DNA of 64,000 nt from Desulfuromonas sp. AOP6 (GTDB lineage: Bacteria; Desulfobacterota; Desulfuromonadia; Desulfuromonadales; SZUA-540), in contig NZ_AP022810.1 in the NCBI RefSeq assembly GCF_009731355.2, forward strand, positions 1,702,001 through 1,766,000, written 5' to 3'. The notes below the pieces were generated by a model. The model saw only the letters and a list, made by a program, of their open reading frames with translations, did no database searches and was not told where the DNA came from. The position numbers and the translations under genes were made by a program. This document shows positions 18,443 through 28,637 of the stretch, piece by piece (the first letter of the stretch is position 1; every line of letters begins with the position of its first letter).

Positions 18443-18903
18443 GAAACAACATGCCTGTTTTCACGGGATATTTTATCTAGAATGCCATTGATAAAGGAGG
18501 GTGTTTCGACGGTACCATATCGCTTTCCAATTTCAATAGCTTCGTTGATCACCACATTGGAGGGGATATCCGGGCGGTAGAGCAATTCGTAGACTGCCAG
18601 TCGAAGTAGAGACAGGTCTACTCTCGACATCCTGTCAAGTGACCAGTTAGTCGAATGACTGGATATAACCTTGTCTATCTGTTCAAGGTGTTTGTCGACC
18701 CCATAAATTAGCTCTTCGGTAAAATGACGCTGCTCCGAGGGGACGGAGTCCGGGGGTCCCTCAACCGGGTCGCCGAGAATGTCATCCTGAAAATGGAAAT
18801 TACGCCAGAAATCCTCTAACACCGCATCGATGGAGGTATTTTGGTCAAACAAGCTGTAGATGATTTTAAGAGCGAGTTCCCGCCCTTTCCTACGTGTCCC
18901 CAT
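18439..18903 (-). CDS. nusB: Transcription antitermination factor NusB
   Basis: 154 residues beginning MGTRRKGRELALKIIYSLFDQ, with the all-helical NusB fold and family motif WSLDRMSRVDLSLLRLAVYELLY...NVVINEAIEIGKRYGTVETPSFINGILDKI. Works with NusE (S10) on rRNA antitermination. I chose ATG at 18903, 4 nt after the ribH stop; the longer frame to 18996 merely overlaps ribH. The ribH-nusB link is widely conserved. Confidence 0.96.
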   Translation of the reverse strand: MGTRRKGRELALKIIYSLFDQNTSIDAVLEDFWRNFHFQDDILGDPVEGPPDSVPSEQRHFTEELIYGVDKHLEQIDKVISSHSTNWSLDRMSRVDLSLLRLAVYELLYRPDIPSNVVINEAIEIGKRYGTVETPSFINGILDKISRENRHVVS

Positions 18904-18907
18904 GTTC

Positions 18908-19375
18908 TCACAGAGCCTTAAAGAGATTGGCCATTTCAATGGCGCTAACAGCGGCGTCAAAGCCCTTGTTGCCGGCTTTGGTCCCCGCCCTCTCAATGGC
19001 CTGTTCGATCGTATCCGTTGTCAAAACACCAAACGCAACAGGAATCCCTGACTCAAGACTGACTGAGGCCACGCCCTTGGAAACTTCAGCACTGACATAC
19101 TCGAAATGGGGAGTGGCACCCCTGATAACACATCCGAGACAAATAATGGCATCATATCGGTTAGTCTGTGCCACCTTCTTGGCTGCAATAGGTATTTCAA
19201 ATGCCCCGGGCACCCGAATGGTATGAACATCTTCGCCAACTGCCCCATGACGAACAAGAGCGTCCACCGCACCCTCAACCAGACGGTCACAGATAAAACT
19301 GTTGAAGCGGCTCACAATCAGAGCCACCTTAAGACCCTTGGCATCCAACTTTCCTTCATAAATCTGGCTCATCAC
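18908..19375 (-). CDS. ribH: 6,7-dimethyl-8-ribityllumazine synthase
   Basis: 155 residues. Condenses the pyrimidine from RibD with dihydroxybutanone phosphate. Motifs: [56 protein letters not shown] with the catalytic His, and [16 protein letters not shown]. Lies between ribBA and nusB in the rib operon. Confidence 0.98.
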   Translation of the reverse strand: MMSQIYEGKLDAKGLKVALIVSRFNSFICDRLVEGAVDALVRHGAVGEDVHTIRVPGAFEIPIAAKKVAQTNRYDAIICLGCVIRGATPHFEYVSAEVSKGVASVSLESGIPVAFGVLTTDTIEQAIERAGTKAGNKGFDAAVSAIEMANLFKAL

Positions 19376-19414
19376 GATCTCCTATGCCGATACCATTAAC
19401 AGGCAAAGCAAGCC

Positions 19415-20620
19415 TCAAAGATTTTCAAGAAGATGTCCCATCTTCTCCCGTTTCGTTTCCAGATAGCGGCGATTGGTGCCTGTCGGCGCAACTTCCAGAG
19501 GAACCCGGCCAACAATCTCAAGCCCGTACCCTTCCAGGCCAACAATTTTTTTAGGGTTATTCGTCATCAACCTGAGCTTCCGGACACCCAATTCGGAAAG
19601 AATCTGAGCGCCAATGCCATAATCCCGCAGGTCAGCCTTGAAACCAAGCGCTTCGTTGGCTTCAACGGTATCGTGCCCCTGATCCTGCAAAGCATAGGCG
19701 CGAAGTTTGTTGACCAGGCCGATACCTCTACCTTCCTGGCGCATGTACAGGACGACTCCGTTTCCTTCTTGAGCAATCTGCTTCATGGCCGCATGAAGCT
19801 GATCACCGCAATCACATCGAAGTGATCCAAAGACATCCCCAGTGAGACACTCGGAATGGACACGGACAAGAACAGGCTGACTTGGGTCAATATCTCCTTT
19901 GACCAGAGCCAAGTGCTGGGCCTGATCAACATCATTTTCGTAAGCGATGGCCAGGAATTCTCCACCGTAAGGTGTAGGCAAAATCGTTTCAGCCGCGCGC
20001 CTTACCAGTCGTTCCTTGCACATCCGGTAAGCTACCAAGTCAGCGATGGTAATAATTTTGAGACCGTGTTCTTGGGCGAAAACCTTCAATTGAGGCATCC
20101 TGGCCATGGTCCCGTCATCGTTCATGATTTCACAGATGACCCCAGCAGGCTTAAGTCCAGCCAACCGCGCCAAATCCATAGAACCTTCGGTCTGTCCGGC
20201 CCGGACAAGAACCCCGCCCTTCTTGGCTCTGAGAGGGAAAACGTGCCCAGGACGAGCGAGGTCGTAGGCAGTGGTTTCATCAGCTAGCGCAACCTGAATG
20301 GTCGTGGCCCGATCAGCAGCAGATATTCCGGTTGTAACTCCACGTCTGGCCTCAATAGATACAGTAAACGCTGTTCCAAACGATGACGAGTTGTTTTCAA
20401 CCATAAGCGGAAGGTCAAGAAGGTCGGCTCTATCCTCGGTAAGGGTCAGACAAATAAGGCCACGCCCTTCTTTAGCCATGAAATTAATGGCTTCAGGTGT
20501 AACCAATTCAGCTGCCATAGCCAGGTCACCTTCATTTTCCCGATCTTCATCATCTACGAGAATAACCATTTTACCTTGGCGGATATCCTCGAGGGCTGCT
20601 TCTATTTTTCCAATAGGCAT
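19415..20620 (-). CDS. ribBA: Bifunctional DHBP synthase / GTP cyclohydrolase II
   Basis: About 401 residues. The N-terminal half (RibB) has [18 protein letters not shown] and [22 protein letters not shown]; the C-terminal half (RibA) has the zinc site C-x10-C-x-C ([14 protein letters not shown]) and [19 protein letters not shown] plus TNNPKKI. Both domains look active, so one protein supplies both branches of riboflavin synthesis. The ATG at 20620 gives the usual N-terminus ([16 protein letters not shown]); an ATG about 30 nt upstream is possible. Confidence 0.96.
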   Translation of the reverse strand: MPIGKIEAALEDIRQGKMVILVDDEDRENEGDLAMAAELVTPEAINFMAKEGRGLICLTLTEDRADLLDLPLMVENNSSSFGTAFTVSIEARRGVTTGISAADRATTIQVALADETTAYDLARPGHVFPLRAKKGGVLVRAGQTEGSMDLARLAGLKPAGVICEIMNDDGTMARMPQLKVFAQEHGLKIITIADLVAYRMCKERLVRRAAETILPTPYGGEFLAIAYENDVDQAQHLALVKGDIDPSQPVLVRVHSECLTGDVFGSLRCDCGDQLHAAMKQIAQEGNGVVLYMRQEGRGIGLVNKLRAYALQDQGHDTVEANEALGFKADLRDYGIGAQILSELGVRKLRLMTNNPKKIVGLEGYGLEIVGRVPLEVAPTGTNRRYLETKREKMGHLLENL

Positions 20621-20654
20621 GTCAGGGTACGTCCTTTCGAGAGGCGCAATCATG

Positions 20655-21305
20655 TCACATAAATCCATGGTTTGCAAGAAATTCAAAGTTCACGGCTTGG
20701 CTCTTTTGCCCTTCCCCCCGTGATCCCAAAAGGCGCTCAACATACTTTCCAAGAATGTCCGTTTCGACATTAACCCTATCCCCCGGCTTCACGTACTGGA
20801 GAGTTGTCCGAGAGAGGCTATGGGGAATGATCATAAGAGAGAAGTCCTCTTCTGTCACATCGTTGACTGTCAAACTGATGCCGTCGACGGCAACGGAACC
20901 CTTCACAACCATGTATCGATGGCACCTATCAGGTATGGAAATAACGATGCGCTCAGCATTTCCCTCAAGGGTTTTTGAACGAATCACGCCAATGCCATCA
21001 ACATGCCCAGTCACGATATGCCCCCCCAGGCGATCGGAAAGCATGAGAGCACGCTCCAGGTTGACCCTCTGCCCCACTCGCAGGTCAGCCAGATTGGTTC
21101 GCATCACGGTTTCCCGGGAGACATCGGCGGAAAACGCACCTCCACCCCTGGAAACGAGCGTGAGACAAATCCCGTTGACGGCGATGCTTTCACCAATCGA
21201 AAGATCATCAAGGGGAAAATGCGTGGAAACAGTAAGCTGAAAACTTGCTCCACCCTTATGAATTTTCAGTAGAGTTCCGACATCTTGAATCAGTCCGGTG
21301 AACAT
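20655..21305 (-). CDS. ribE: Riboflavin synthase alpha chain
   Basis: 216 residues with the internal duplication typical of the family: [12 protein letters not shown] at the N-terminus and a second lumazine-synthase-like barrel from about residue 97 ([15 protein letters not shown]), each with a substrate loop ([26 protein letters not shown]). Dismutates two lumazines to riboflavin. The start overlaps the ribD 3' end by 16 nt. Confidence 0.97.
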   Translation of the reverse strand: MFTGLIQDVGTLLKIHKGGASFQLTVSTHFPLDDLSIGESIAVNGICLTLVSRGGGAFSADVSRETVMRTNLADLRVGQRVNLERALMLSDRLGGHIVTGHVDGIGVIRSKTLEGNAERIVISIPDRCHRYMVVKGSVAVDGISLTVNDVTEEDFSLMIIPHSLSRTTLQYVKPGDRVNVETDILGKYVERLLGSRGEGQKSQAVNFEFLANHGFM

Positions 21306-22414
21306 GGGTATACTTCTCCCTCCAAAAGGACATCGTCCCCAAAAGACCTGACACGAACATGCTTGAGGCGCCAGGCATCTACCAGGCGGGTGGCGCCTTG
21401 CCCAGCAAACAAGCCTCGTCCATCATCGCCCCCCAACAGTACCGGCGCCACAAAAATCATGGCCCTGTCCACCAGCCCTTCACGCAAGAGGGTACCATTT
21501 AGGATGGCCCCACCCTCGAGAAAAAGGTGTTGGATATCCATTTTCCCCAGCTCGAGCAAGAGAGCATTCAGATCAACATGACCGTTTTTTTGGGGGAGTA
21601 CAAGAACACGCACACCGACGGCCTGAAGCCTGCAAATCTTATTGGGATCGGCCGCGTTTGTGGTGGCAACCAGAGTCCCCTCGTCGGCAGAAAGCGCTAC
21701 GAGGGCCGAGTCTTCCGGAATACGCAAAAAAGTGTCAACAACAACCCTGATGGGGTTTCGGCCCCCCTCTGGAAGTCGGGTGGTTAACCGAGGATTATCG
21801 GTGAGAACCGTACCGATGCCAACCATGACGGCATCAACCTTATCACGCGTTTGATGCACATATAATCGACTTTGTTCGTTTGATATCCACTGGGATTCGC
21901 CGGAGGAGGTTGCACAGAAACCATCGAGGGTTATAGCGGACTTGAGAGTAACCAGGGGCGTTCCCGTCAGTACGTGCTTGGCAAAAGGGGCTATCAGATG
22001 GCGACATTCCTCCTCCAGTACGCCTGTCACCACTTCTACGCCGTTATCCGCAAGAAGCGAGATGCCCCTCCCACAAACCCTGGGGTTTGGGTCCCGTGTT
22101 CCAATAAAAACCTTCCTGATACCCGCCGCCACAATGGCCTCAGCACAGGGCCCGGTTCGGCCATGATGCGAACAGGGTTCGAGGGTGACATACAACTCCC
22201 CATCTTGGGCCTGCACGCCAGCCTGCCTCAGCGCATTAATTTCGGCATGGGGCTCTCCGGCCCGACGATGAAAACCTTCACCGACAATCATCCCGCTGCA
22301 GACGATAACGGCTCCTACCGCCGGATTTGGTCGGGTGCGCCCTTCGGCTGTGCGGGCCAGAATAAGGGCCCGGGTCATATAATAATCGGGAGATGGGCTT
22401 TCAGGATTTGCCAT
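21290..22414 (-). CDS. ribD: Bifunctional pyrimidine deaminase/reductase
   Basis: 374 residues. N-terminal deaminase with the zinc motifs GEPHAEINAL and PCSHHGRTGPCAEA; C-terminal reductase (from about 150) with TLKSAITLDGFCA and a glycine-rich LFLEGGAILNGTLL. First gene of ribD-ribE-ribBA-ribH. No strong SD is visible upstream of the ATG, and the short leader (53 nt) has no room for an FMN riboswitch. Confidence 0.97.
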   Translation of the reverse strand: MANPESPSPDYYMTRALILARTAEGRTRPNPAVGAVIVCSGMIVGEGFHRRAGEPHAEINALRQAGVQAQDGELYVTLEPCSHHGRTGPCAEAIVAAGIRKVFIGTRDPNPRVCGRGISLLADNGVEVVTGVLEEECRHLIAPFAKHVLTGTPLVTLKSAITLDGFCATSSGESQWISNEQSRLYVHQTRDKVDAVMVGIGTVLTDNPRLTTRLPEGGRNPIRVVVDTFLRIPEDSALVALSADEGTLVATTNAADPNKICRLQAVGVRVLVLPQKNGHVDLNALLLELGKMDIQHLFLEGGAILNGTLLREGLVDRAMIFVAPVLLGGDDGRGLFAGQGATRLVDAWRLKHVRVRSFGDDVLLEGEVYPCSPD

Positions 22415-22467
22415 ATCAAAAAGCTGGAAGAAAGAGATTGTTTACCTTGGTGAAAGAAATGAGCGGC

Positions 22468-22935
22468 TCAGGCTGATTTGTTCTCTTTGGCCAGAATTTC
22501 TTTAAGTTCGGACATAAACTCATTAATGTCCTTGAATTGCCTGTACACAGAGGCAAAACGCACATAGGCAACCTCGTCAACATTCCTCAAGGCCTCCATA
22601 ACGCCCTCACCTATGCGGCTGGCTTCGATTTCCTTTTCGCCACTTTCCTGAAGGGAAATTTCCAGCTGATCCACGAGTTTTTCAATGGTAGCAATAGGAA
22701 CAGGCCGTTTTTCGCAAGCTCTCTGCATACCGGCAATGATTTTTAAGCGGTCAAAAGGTTCACGGCGACCGTCTTTTTTAACGACCAACGGCAGAATCTC
22801 TTCGACCCGCTCGTAGGTCGTGAACCGACGACCACAGTCAATACACTCCCTCCTCCTTCGGATGTTGTTCCCTTCTTTTCCTAGTCGGGAATCGATGACC
22901 TTGGTATCTTCAAAGCTGCAAAACGGGCACTTCAT
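22468..22935 (-). CDS. nrdR: Transcriptional repressor NrdR
   Basis: 155 residues: zinc ribbon ([17 protein letters not shown]...[12 protein letters not shown]) and ATP-cone ([28 protein letters not shown]). Senses dATP/ATP and represses ribonucleotide reductase genes. Start at ATG 22935, 1 nt from the upstream stop, with AGGA 8 nt before it. The neighbouring dCMP deaminase and glyA make this a deoxynucleotide-supply group. Confidence 0.97.
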   Translation of the reverse strand: MKCPFCSFEDTKVIDSRLGKEGNNIRRRRECIDCGRRFTTYERVEEILPLVVKKDGRREPFDRLKIIAGMQRACEKRPVPIATIEKLVDQLEISLQESGEKEIEASRIGEGVMEALRNVDEVAYVRFASVYRQFKDINEFMSELKEILAKENKSA

Positions 22936-22936
22936 G

Positions 22937-23410
22937 TCAGATATCCTGGGCCTTTCTATCGGCAAAATCCGCGAAAGAGTGTACGCCGATACCCGACTCT
23001 GCCAACATCTCCAGGGATAGCTGATCGGGATATCCCTCCAGGTAGACAATGCGGGCGATACCGGCGTTGATCAGCATTTTGGAGCAGATGACGCAAGGTG
23101 AGTTGGTGCAATAAAGAGTGCCATTACTGATGTTCACACCATGCTTGGCCGCCTGGATGATGGCATTTTGTTCTGCGTGTAGTCCACGACAAAGTTCATG
23201 TCGCTCACCGGAAGGAACGTTCAGCGTTTGTCGCAAACAGCCCACTTCAGAACAATGAGCAATCCCTGATGGTGTACCATTGTAACCCGTCGCCAGAATA
23301 TTTTTTTCCTTGACGACTACTGCACCAACCTGCCGGCGCATACAGGTAGATCGCCTGGCCACGAGCCGGGCGATCTCCATAAAATATTCCTCCCAGGTCG
23401 GACGCGTCAT
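22937..23410 (-). CDS. dCMP/cytidine deaminase family enzyme
   Basis: 157 residues. Zinc motifs [11 protein letters not shown] and [17 protein letters not shown], plus the extra Cys/His positions of dCMP deaminases ([19 protein letters not shown]). Deaminates dCMP to dUMP, the precursor of dTMP, next to glyA, which makes the methylene-THF for thymidylate synthesis. It overlaps glyA by 4 nt (ATGA) and runs into nrdR. Confidence 0.93.
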   Translation of the reverse strand: MTRPTWEEYFMEIARLVARRSTCMRRQVGAVVVKEKNILATGYNGTPSGIAHCSEVGCLRQTLNVPSGERHELCRGLHAEQNAIIQAAKHGVNISNGTLYCTNSPCVICSKMLINAGIARIVYLEGYPDQLSLEMLAESGIGVHSFADFADRKAQDI

Positions 23411-24660
23411 ACGGACAGGCGATGGGAGTACAAAGGAAACTTCAGACAGAGTTCTTTAACTTCCTGACGAATCGCTTGAAGTTCATTTTTGTTGTCTACG
23501 TTAGAAAGAGCGCGTGCCATCCAGACAGCCACCTTTTCCATTTCAGCCTCTTTCAGTCCGCGGGTAGTAGTGGCTGGAGTTCCAACACGGAAACCACTAG
23601 TGACAAAGGGAGAACGCGTATCAAACGGCACCGCATTCTTGTTAACCGTGATGCCAGCCTTTTCCAAGGTCTCTTCGGCCACTTTGCCAGTGATGTCCTT
23701 ATTGGTTAGATCAACCAGCATAAGGTGGTTGTCCGTTCCCCCCGAGACAATATCAAACCCGTTACGGTTGAGTGCAGCAGCCAGGGCCTTGGCATTTTTG
23801 ACCACCTGACGGCCATATTCCTTAAACTCAGGAGTTAGCGCCTCTTTGAAGGCGACAGCCTTGGCAGCAATAACGTGCATCAGTGGACCACCCTGAATCC
23901 CAGGGAAAATATTGCTGTTCAGTTTTTTGGCATGCTCCTCACGACAGAGAATCATGCCCCCGCGAGGCCCCCTGAGTGTTTTATGTGTGGTAGTGGTCAC
24001 AAAGTCAGCATAAGGAACAGGGCTCGGGTGTTCACCCGCAGCCACCAGACCGGCGATATGAGCCATGTCGACCATTACAACAGCTCCTACCTTATCGGCA
24101 ATCTGGCGAAAAGTGGGGAAATCCAGTGTCCGTGAATACGCGCTCGCCCCGACGACGATCATCTTGGGTTTGTGTTCAAGAGCTAGCCTCTCGACCTCCC
24201 CATAGTCAATTCGACCCGTCTCTCTCTCGACACCATAAGGGATAATATTGAATAATTTGCCGGAAAAATTGACGGGGGAACCATGAGTGAGGTGTCCACC
24301 GTGAGCCAGATTCATGCCGAGGATGGTATCCCCAGGTTGACATACAGAAAAATAGACGGCCATATTGGCCTGCGACCCTGAATGGGGCTGTACATTGGCA
24401 TGCTCAGCACCAAAAAGGGTTTTTGCACGATCAATCGCCAATTGTTCGGCAACGTCAACGAATTCACAGCCGCCATAATATCTTTTTCCGGGATACCCTT
24501 CGGCATACTTATTGGTAAGAACTGAACCTTGCGCTTCCAATACGTTTTCGCTGACAAAATTTTCCGAAGCAATAAATTCCAGACTGTATTCTTGCCGCCC
24601 TGTCTCTCTCTGTATAGCTGATGCAATTTCAGGGTCAAATTTGGCCAGCAGTTCCGACAT
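23407..24660 (-). CDS. glyA: Serine hydroxymethyltransferase
   Basis: 417 residues, PLP enzyme interconverting Ser and Gly with THF. Contains the PLP-lysine motif [20 protein letters not shown], the N-terminal [20 protein letters not shown], and [24 protein letters not shown] precedes the ATG. Upstream lies a very long perfect hairpin (24720-24756) separating it from rpiB. Confidence 0.98.
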   Translation of the reverse strand: MSELLAKFDPEIASAIQRETGRQEYSLEFIASENFVSENVLEAQGSVLTNKYAEGYPGKRYYGGCEFVDVAEQLAIDRAKTLFGAEHANVQPHSGSQANMAVYFSVCQPGDTILGMNLAHGGHLTHGSPVNFSGKLFNIIPYGVERETGRIDYGEVERLALEHKPKMIVVGASAYSRTLDFPTFRQIADKVGAVVMVDMAHIAGLVAAGEHPSPVPYADFVTTTTHKTLRGPRGGMILCREEHAKKLNSNIFPGIQGGPLMHVIAAKAVAFKEALTPEFKEYGRQVVKNAKALAAALNRNGFDIVSGGTDNHLMLVDLTNKDITGKVAEETLEKAGITVNKNAVPFDTRSPFVTSGFRVGTPATTTRGLKEAEMEKVAVWMARALSNVDNKNELQAIRQEVKELCLKFPLYSHRLSV

Positions 24661-24719
24661 GTGACTCCACCTCCGATTTAAAAACTGTATTTATCACTAT
24701 GTATTTTGGGGGGTATTCA

Positions 24720-24756
24720 ATGACAATGGGCAGGCCGGAGGCCTGCCCATTGTCAT
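24720..24756 (-). promoter_or_regulatory. 17-bp perfect hairpin in the rpiB-glyA gap
   Basis: Arms at 24720-24736 and 24740-24756 are exact reverse complements around a 3-nt centre (GC-rich core GGGCAGGCC). On the minus strand it lies between rpiB and glyA and is not followed by a U-tract, so it is more likely an mRNA processing or stability element, or a cruciform, than a simple terminator. Confidence 0.7.
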
Positions 24757-24763
24757 CCTGCCT

Positions 24764-25222
24764 CTAAATTTTACCGGCGCATATTATGGTCTTTTCCAGT
24801 TCGGCAATCTTATCAAGCCGTCGCTGATGTCGCCCCCCCGAAAACTCAGCATCCAGCCAAGCTGCAACCATTTCGACACCTTGCGCTGAAGCATCTACTC
24901 GTCCACCGAGTACGAGAACATTCGCGTTGTTATGTTCCTTGGCCATGCGGGCGGTGAATTCGTCATGAACCAGAGCGGCCCTGACTCCTGGAAATTTATT
25001 GGCCACAATGGACATCCCTATCCCTGTGCCGCAGATAAGTATACCACCCTCTGCTTGACCAAGAGAAACCGCTTGAGCTACTTTCTCGCCAAAATCTGGG
25101 TAGTCGACGGATTCAGAGCCATTGGTTCCCAGATCACGAAAAGCGACCTGCCTTTTGTGGAGATATCCCTTGAGCGCTTCTTTGAGTTCAAGGCCACCGT
25201 GATCACTTGCAATGATGAGCAT
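24764..25222 (-). CDS. rpiB: Ribose-5-phosphate isomerase B
   Basis: 152 residues, LacA/RpiB family: N-terminal ASDHGGLELKEALKGYL, catalytic-Cys region GGILICGTGIGMSIVANKFPGVRAALVHDEFTARMAKEHNNANVLVLGGR. Converts ribulose-5-P and ribose-5-P. The rpiB-glyA-dCMP deaminase-nrdR order is common in this group. Confidence 0.96.
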   Translation of the reverse strand: MLIIASDHGGLELKEALKGYLHKRQVAFRDLGTNGSESVDYPDFGEKVAQAVSLGQAEGGILICGTGIGMSIVANKFPGVRAALVHDEFTARMAKEHNNANVLVLGGRVDASAQGVEMVAAWLDAEFSGGRHQRRLDKIAELEKTIICAGKI

Positions 25223-25243
25223 TTTCGTTTTTCGCTCCGGTTG

Positions 25244-26476
25244 TTATATTTTTTTAAAAAGCAGCGTCGCGTTAGTCCCGCCGAACCCAAAGGAGTTGGA
25301 CAAGGCCACTTTGATGTGGGCCTTGCGTGCTTCATTGGGCACGTAGTCGAGGTCGCACTCGGGATCAGGCTCCTCATAGTTGATGGTAGGAGGCACAACC
25401 CCTCGTTCCATGGCCAGTAACGCGTAAACCGCTTCGATTCCACCGGCAGCGCCAAGGGCATGCCCTGTCATGCTTTTGGTGGAACTGATCAATACCTTGC
25501 TTGCATGGCTACCGAGAACTGACTTGATGGCCATGGTTTCGTAAAGGTCATTAAAGTGCGTGGAAGTACCGTGCGCGTTGATATAGTCAACCTGGTCCGG
25601 CGAAATGCCCGCAGTGGAAAGTGCCATCTTGATACAGCGCGCAGCCCCCTCCCCTCCTGGAGCGGGAGCCGTCAGGTGATGAGCATCACCGGTAAGGCCA
25701 TAGCCGCTAATTTCCGCATAAATTTTAGCTCCACGATTTTTAGCACTTTCGTATTCTTCCAAAATCAGAATACCGGCGCCTTCTGCCATGACGAATCCAT
25801 CACGATTCTTGTCAAATGGACGACTGGCAGCAGTGGGATCATCATTACGTGTGGACAACGCCTTCATAACGTTGAATCCGCCAATCCCAAGCGGGGTGAT
25901 GGTAGATTCAGTACCTCCGGCGATCATAGCATCCGCATCTCCTCGCTGGATCATGCGAAAAGCATCCCCAATCGAGTGGGTTCCTGTAGCACAAGCGGAG
26001 ACGGAGGAAAGGTTAGGACCTTTAGCGCCATATTTGATGGAAATCTGGCCAGGAGCCAGATTAATAATCAGCATCGGGATGAAGAATGGGGTGATTTTCT
26101 TATGCCCACCCTCTAGGCTGGCTTGATGGTATTTTTCAATAGCAGGAAGGCCACCGAGACCAGCACCTACGACAACCCCAACGCGCTCGGCATTATCGTC
26201 AGTAATTTTAAGCCCGGAGTCCTGCATCGCCAGTTCAGCGGCTCCAAGAGCGTACTGAATAAACAGGTCCATCTTTTTGATTTCTTTTTTATCAATAAAA
26301 TCTTCGGCATTAAAGTCTTTGACTTCGCCGGCAATCTGAGTAGGCAAATCGGATGCATCGAAACGTGTAATCCGATCAATGCCAGATTTTCCGTTTATCA
26401 AAGCATCCCAGTTCTTTTCCACCCCGGTTCCAAGAGCAGAAACAACCCCGACACCTGTCACAACGACTCTACGCAT
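25244..26476 (-). CDS. fabF: 3-oxoacyl-ACP synthase II
   Basis: 410 residues, elongating condensing enzyme of fatty acid synthesis. Active-site Cys in [15 protein letters not shown], His residues in [11 protein letters not shown] and [13 protein letters not shown]-terminal [14 protein letters not shown]. Follows acpP, with a hairpin (26594-26622) between. GGAGGAAG precedes the ATG. Confidence 0.98.
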   Translation of the reverse strand: MRRVVVTGVGVVSALGTGVEKNWDALINGKSGIDRITRFDASDLPTQIAGEVKDFNAEDFIDKKEIKKMDLFIQYALGAAELAMQDSGLKITDDNAERVGVVVGAGLGGLPAIEKYHQASLEGGHKKITPFFIPMLIINLAPGQISIKYGAKGPNLSSVSACATGTHSIGDAFRMIQRGDADAMIAGGTESTITPLGIGGFNVMKALSTRNDDPTAASRPFDKNRDGFVMAEGAGILILEEYESAKNRGAKIYAEISGYGLTGDAHHLTAPAPGGEGAARCIKMALSTAGISPDQVDYINAHGTSTHFNDLYETMAIKSVLGSHASKVLISSTKSMTGHALGAAGGIEAVYALLAMERGVVPPTINYEEPDPECDLDYVPNEARKAHIKVALSNSFGFGGTNATLLFKKI

Positions 26477-26593
26477 GATGATACTCTTCCTCCGTAAGGG
26501 CGACTATACCCATCAGCGGGAATGTTCTACGCGATCAAGGTCCCATAAAAAAACAGGAACGATAGACCAGGCTTTTGTTAATAAAACAAAGAA

Positions 26594-26622
26594 CAAGGGA
26601 GGAGAAAACTTCTCCTCCCTTG
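26594..26622 (-). terminator. Hairpin between acpP and fabF (partial terminator)
   Basis: Minus strand CAAGGGAGGAGAA pairs with TTCTCCTCCCTTG (13-bp stem, 3-nt loop), followed by the weak U-tract TTCTTTGTTTT. Partial termination here would give more acpP than fabF mRNA, matching the need for abundant ACP. Confidence 0.7.
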
Positions 26623-26630
26623 TTTGAATC

Positions 26631-26864
26631 TTAGGCTTGTTCGCTGATGTAGCTGATCGCATCCTGAACAGTCTGGATCTTCTCAGCGTCCTCGTCAGAG
26701 ATTTCAACGTCGAACTCTTCTTCAAGAGCCATGACCAGCTCAACAGTATCAAGGGAGTCAGCCCCGAGATCGTCCATAAAAGACGCATCGTTGGTTACCT
26801 GATCCTCATCAACACCAAGCTGCTCAGCAACAATCTGTTTAACTCTTTCTTCAATAGAAGCCAT
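26631..26864 (-). CDS. acpP: Acyl carrier protein
   Basis: 77 residues, very acidic, with the phosphopantetheine-Ser motif [21 protein letters not shown]. The ATG at 26864 has GGAGG 7-8 nt upstream and gives the canonical start [12 protein letters not shown]; an in-frame ATG at 26891 is ignored. Carries growing acyl chains for the surrounding fab enzymes. Confidence 0.98.
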   Translation of the reverse strand: MASIEERVKQIVAEQLGVDEDQVTNDASFMDDLGADSLDTVELVMALEEEFDVEISDEDAEKIQTVQDAISYISEQA

Positions 26865-26933
26865 TTGCCTTTCCTCCTTTTTGTTGTTCAAGCCGATCGA
26901 TGACCGGACAAGTGTTTTGCGCTTTCTGAACTC

Positions 26934-27671
26934 CTACATATACATCCCGCCGTTGACTCCAAGCACTTGTCCTGTGATGTAACCGGCGTGATCCGACGCT
27001 AAAAAGATGACAGCATGAGCAATGTCTGTTGCATCACCAAGACGACCAAGGGGAATCTGGGCGGCCAATTCCTCTCGAGTTTTTTCCGGCAGGGCCTCTG
27101 TCATATCCGTAGTTATAAAACCTGGAGTTATGGCATTAGCCGTGATATTTCTTCGAGCCAGTTCTTTGGCCACCGATTTTGTAAGCCCGATAAGGCCCGC
27201 CTTGCTGGCACAGTAATTGACCTGGCCTGGGTTTCCCATTTCTCCCACAACGGATGAAATGTTAATTATACGTCCAAACTTTTGTTTGCTCATGACCTTA
27301 GCCGCGGCTCGGGTGCAGAGAAAAGCTCCCTTGAGGTTCGTATCGAGCACCGCGTCCCAATCCTCATCCTTCATGCGCAGCAACAAGCCGTCCCTGGTTA
27401 TCCCTGCATTATTAACGAGAATATCGAGTCGGCCGAAATGATCAATGGCGGCCTTGATGATGCGATCGGCGTCTTCAGTGACAGCGACATCACCCACGAC
27501 ACTAATGCAGGATCCCCCACTATCTTCAATTTCACGGCACAAAGCCTCGATTCCCGCTGCACTTCGAGCAGACACCACCACTTTAGCACCGGCAGCTGCC
27601 ATGGCAAGAGCGATCGTGCGCCCAATCCCTCGTGACGCACCCGTGACTACACCAACGCGATCTTTAAGCAT
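26934..27671 (-). CDS. fabG: 3-oxoacyl-ACP reductase
   Basis: 245-residue short-chain dehydrogenase: cofactor motif GVVTGASRGIGRTIA, NNAG, catalytic Ser-Tyr-Lys in NISSVVGEMGNPGQVNYCASKAG, C-terminal GQVLGVNGGMYM. NADPH-dependent reduction step of the elongation cycle, between fabD and acpP. Confidence 0.98.
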   Translation of the reverse strand: MLKDRVGVVTGASRGIGRTIALAMAAAGAKVVVSARSAAGIEALCREIEDSGGSCISVVGDVAVTEDADRIIKAAIDHFGRLDILVNNAGITRDGLLLRMKDEDWDAVLDTNLKGAFLCTRAAAKVMSKQKFGRIINISSVVGEMGNPGQVNYCASKAGLIGLTKSVAKELARRNITANAITPGFITTDMTEALPEKTREELAAQIPLGRLGDATDIAHAVIFLASDHAGYITGQVLGVNGGMYM

Positions 27672-27680
27672 ATAAATCTC

Positions 27681-28607
27681 CTAGAAGTTCGCCTGCAGAT
27701 TTTTAAGACTGTCGGTGTCTTCCAGGTTCCCAACAGGGACCCCTTTCGCAATGCGGCGAACCAGCCCGGAGAGAACCTTCCCAGGACCGACCTCAATAAA
27801 ATGCTCAACGCCCAGATCGACCATTTTTAGAATAGACTCGTCCCAGCGGACAGGCGCGCTGACCTGGCGAACCAGGAGATCTCTGATCAGGGAATGGTCC
27901 TGATTCGGAAGAGCCTCAACATTGCTAACCACTGGCATATTCATGGTCGAGACATTGACACCATCAAGTACTTCTTTCAGACGAAGTCCTGCAGGTATCA
28001 TGAGAGAACAGTGAAACGGAGCACTTACGGGTAAAGACATCGCCTTTTTGGCGCCCTTTTCCTTGGCCAGGGCAATGGCGCGATCTACCGCCTGAACGTG
28101 TCCAGCAATGACTACCTGACCAGGACTGTTGTAGTTGGCCGGCGCAACGACATCCCCCTGCGCTGCCTCACGACAGATCTCTTCTAGATCTCTGCCCTCC
28201 AACCCAAGAATAGCGGCCATGGAGCCGGTACCAACGGGAACGGCCTCCTGCATGAAAAGCCCACGGGCACGGACAGTTTTGACGGCATCTGCAAAAGCCA
28301 AGGCGCCAGAAGCGACAAGGGCAGAATATTCCCCTAGGGAGTGGCCAGCCAGATAAGACGGTTGCAGGCTCATTTCGGATTCAAGGACACGATAAGCCGC
28401 CACACTGGTCGTCAATATGGCAGGTTGCGTGTTGGCCGTCAGCTTCAACTCTTCTTCAGGTCCTTGAAAACAAAGCGAAGAAATTTTGAATTGCAGGGCG
28501 TCATCGGCTTCTTCAAAAGTCTGTCTGGCAACGGGGAAGTTATCCGCCAGCGCTTTCCCCATGCCGGCGTATTGTGATCCCTGTCCGGGAAAAATCAAGG
28601 CAACCAT
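27681..28607 (-). CDS. fabD: Malonyl-CoA:ACP transacylase
   Basis: 308 residues from ATG 28607. Serine-nucleophile motif GHSLGEYSALVASGAL, substrate Arg/Met segment, catalytic His in PVSAPFHCSLM, N-terminal VALIFPGQGSQYAGMG. Loads malonate on ACP. A GTG 12 nt further upstream has its SD too close to be preferred. Confidence 0.97.
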   Translation of the reverse strand: MVALIFPGQGSQYAGMGKALADNFPVARQTFEEADDALQFKISSLCFQGPEEELKLTANTQPAILTTSVAAYRVLESEMSLQPSYLAGHSLGEYSALVASGALAFADAVKTVRARGLFMQEAVPVGTGSMAAILGLEGRDLEEICREAAQGDVVAPANYNSPGQVVIAGHVQAVDRAIALAKEKGAKKAMSLPVSAPFHCSLMIPAGLRLKEVLDGVNVSTMNMPVVSNVEALPNQDHSLIRDLLVRQVSAPVRWDESILKMVDLGVEHFIEVGPGKVLSGLVRRIAKGVPVGNLEDTDSLKNLQANF

Positions 28608-28637
28608 AATGGTTAACACTCCCTTTGTACGCAGAAG

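Noticed and set aside
22415-22467. FMN riboswitch before ribD
   Set aside because: Only 53 nt separate ribD from the nrdR stop, too short for the element and without its conserved parts.
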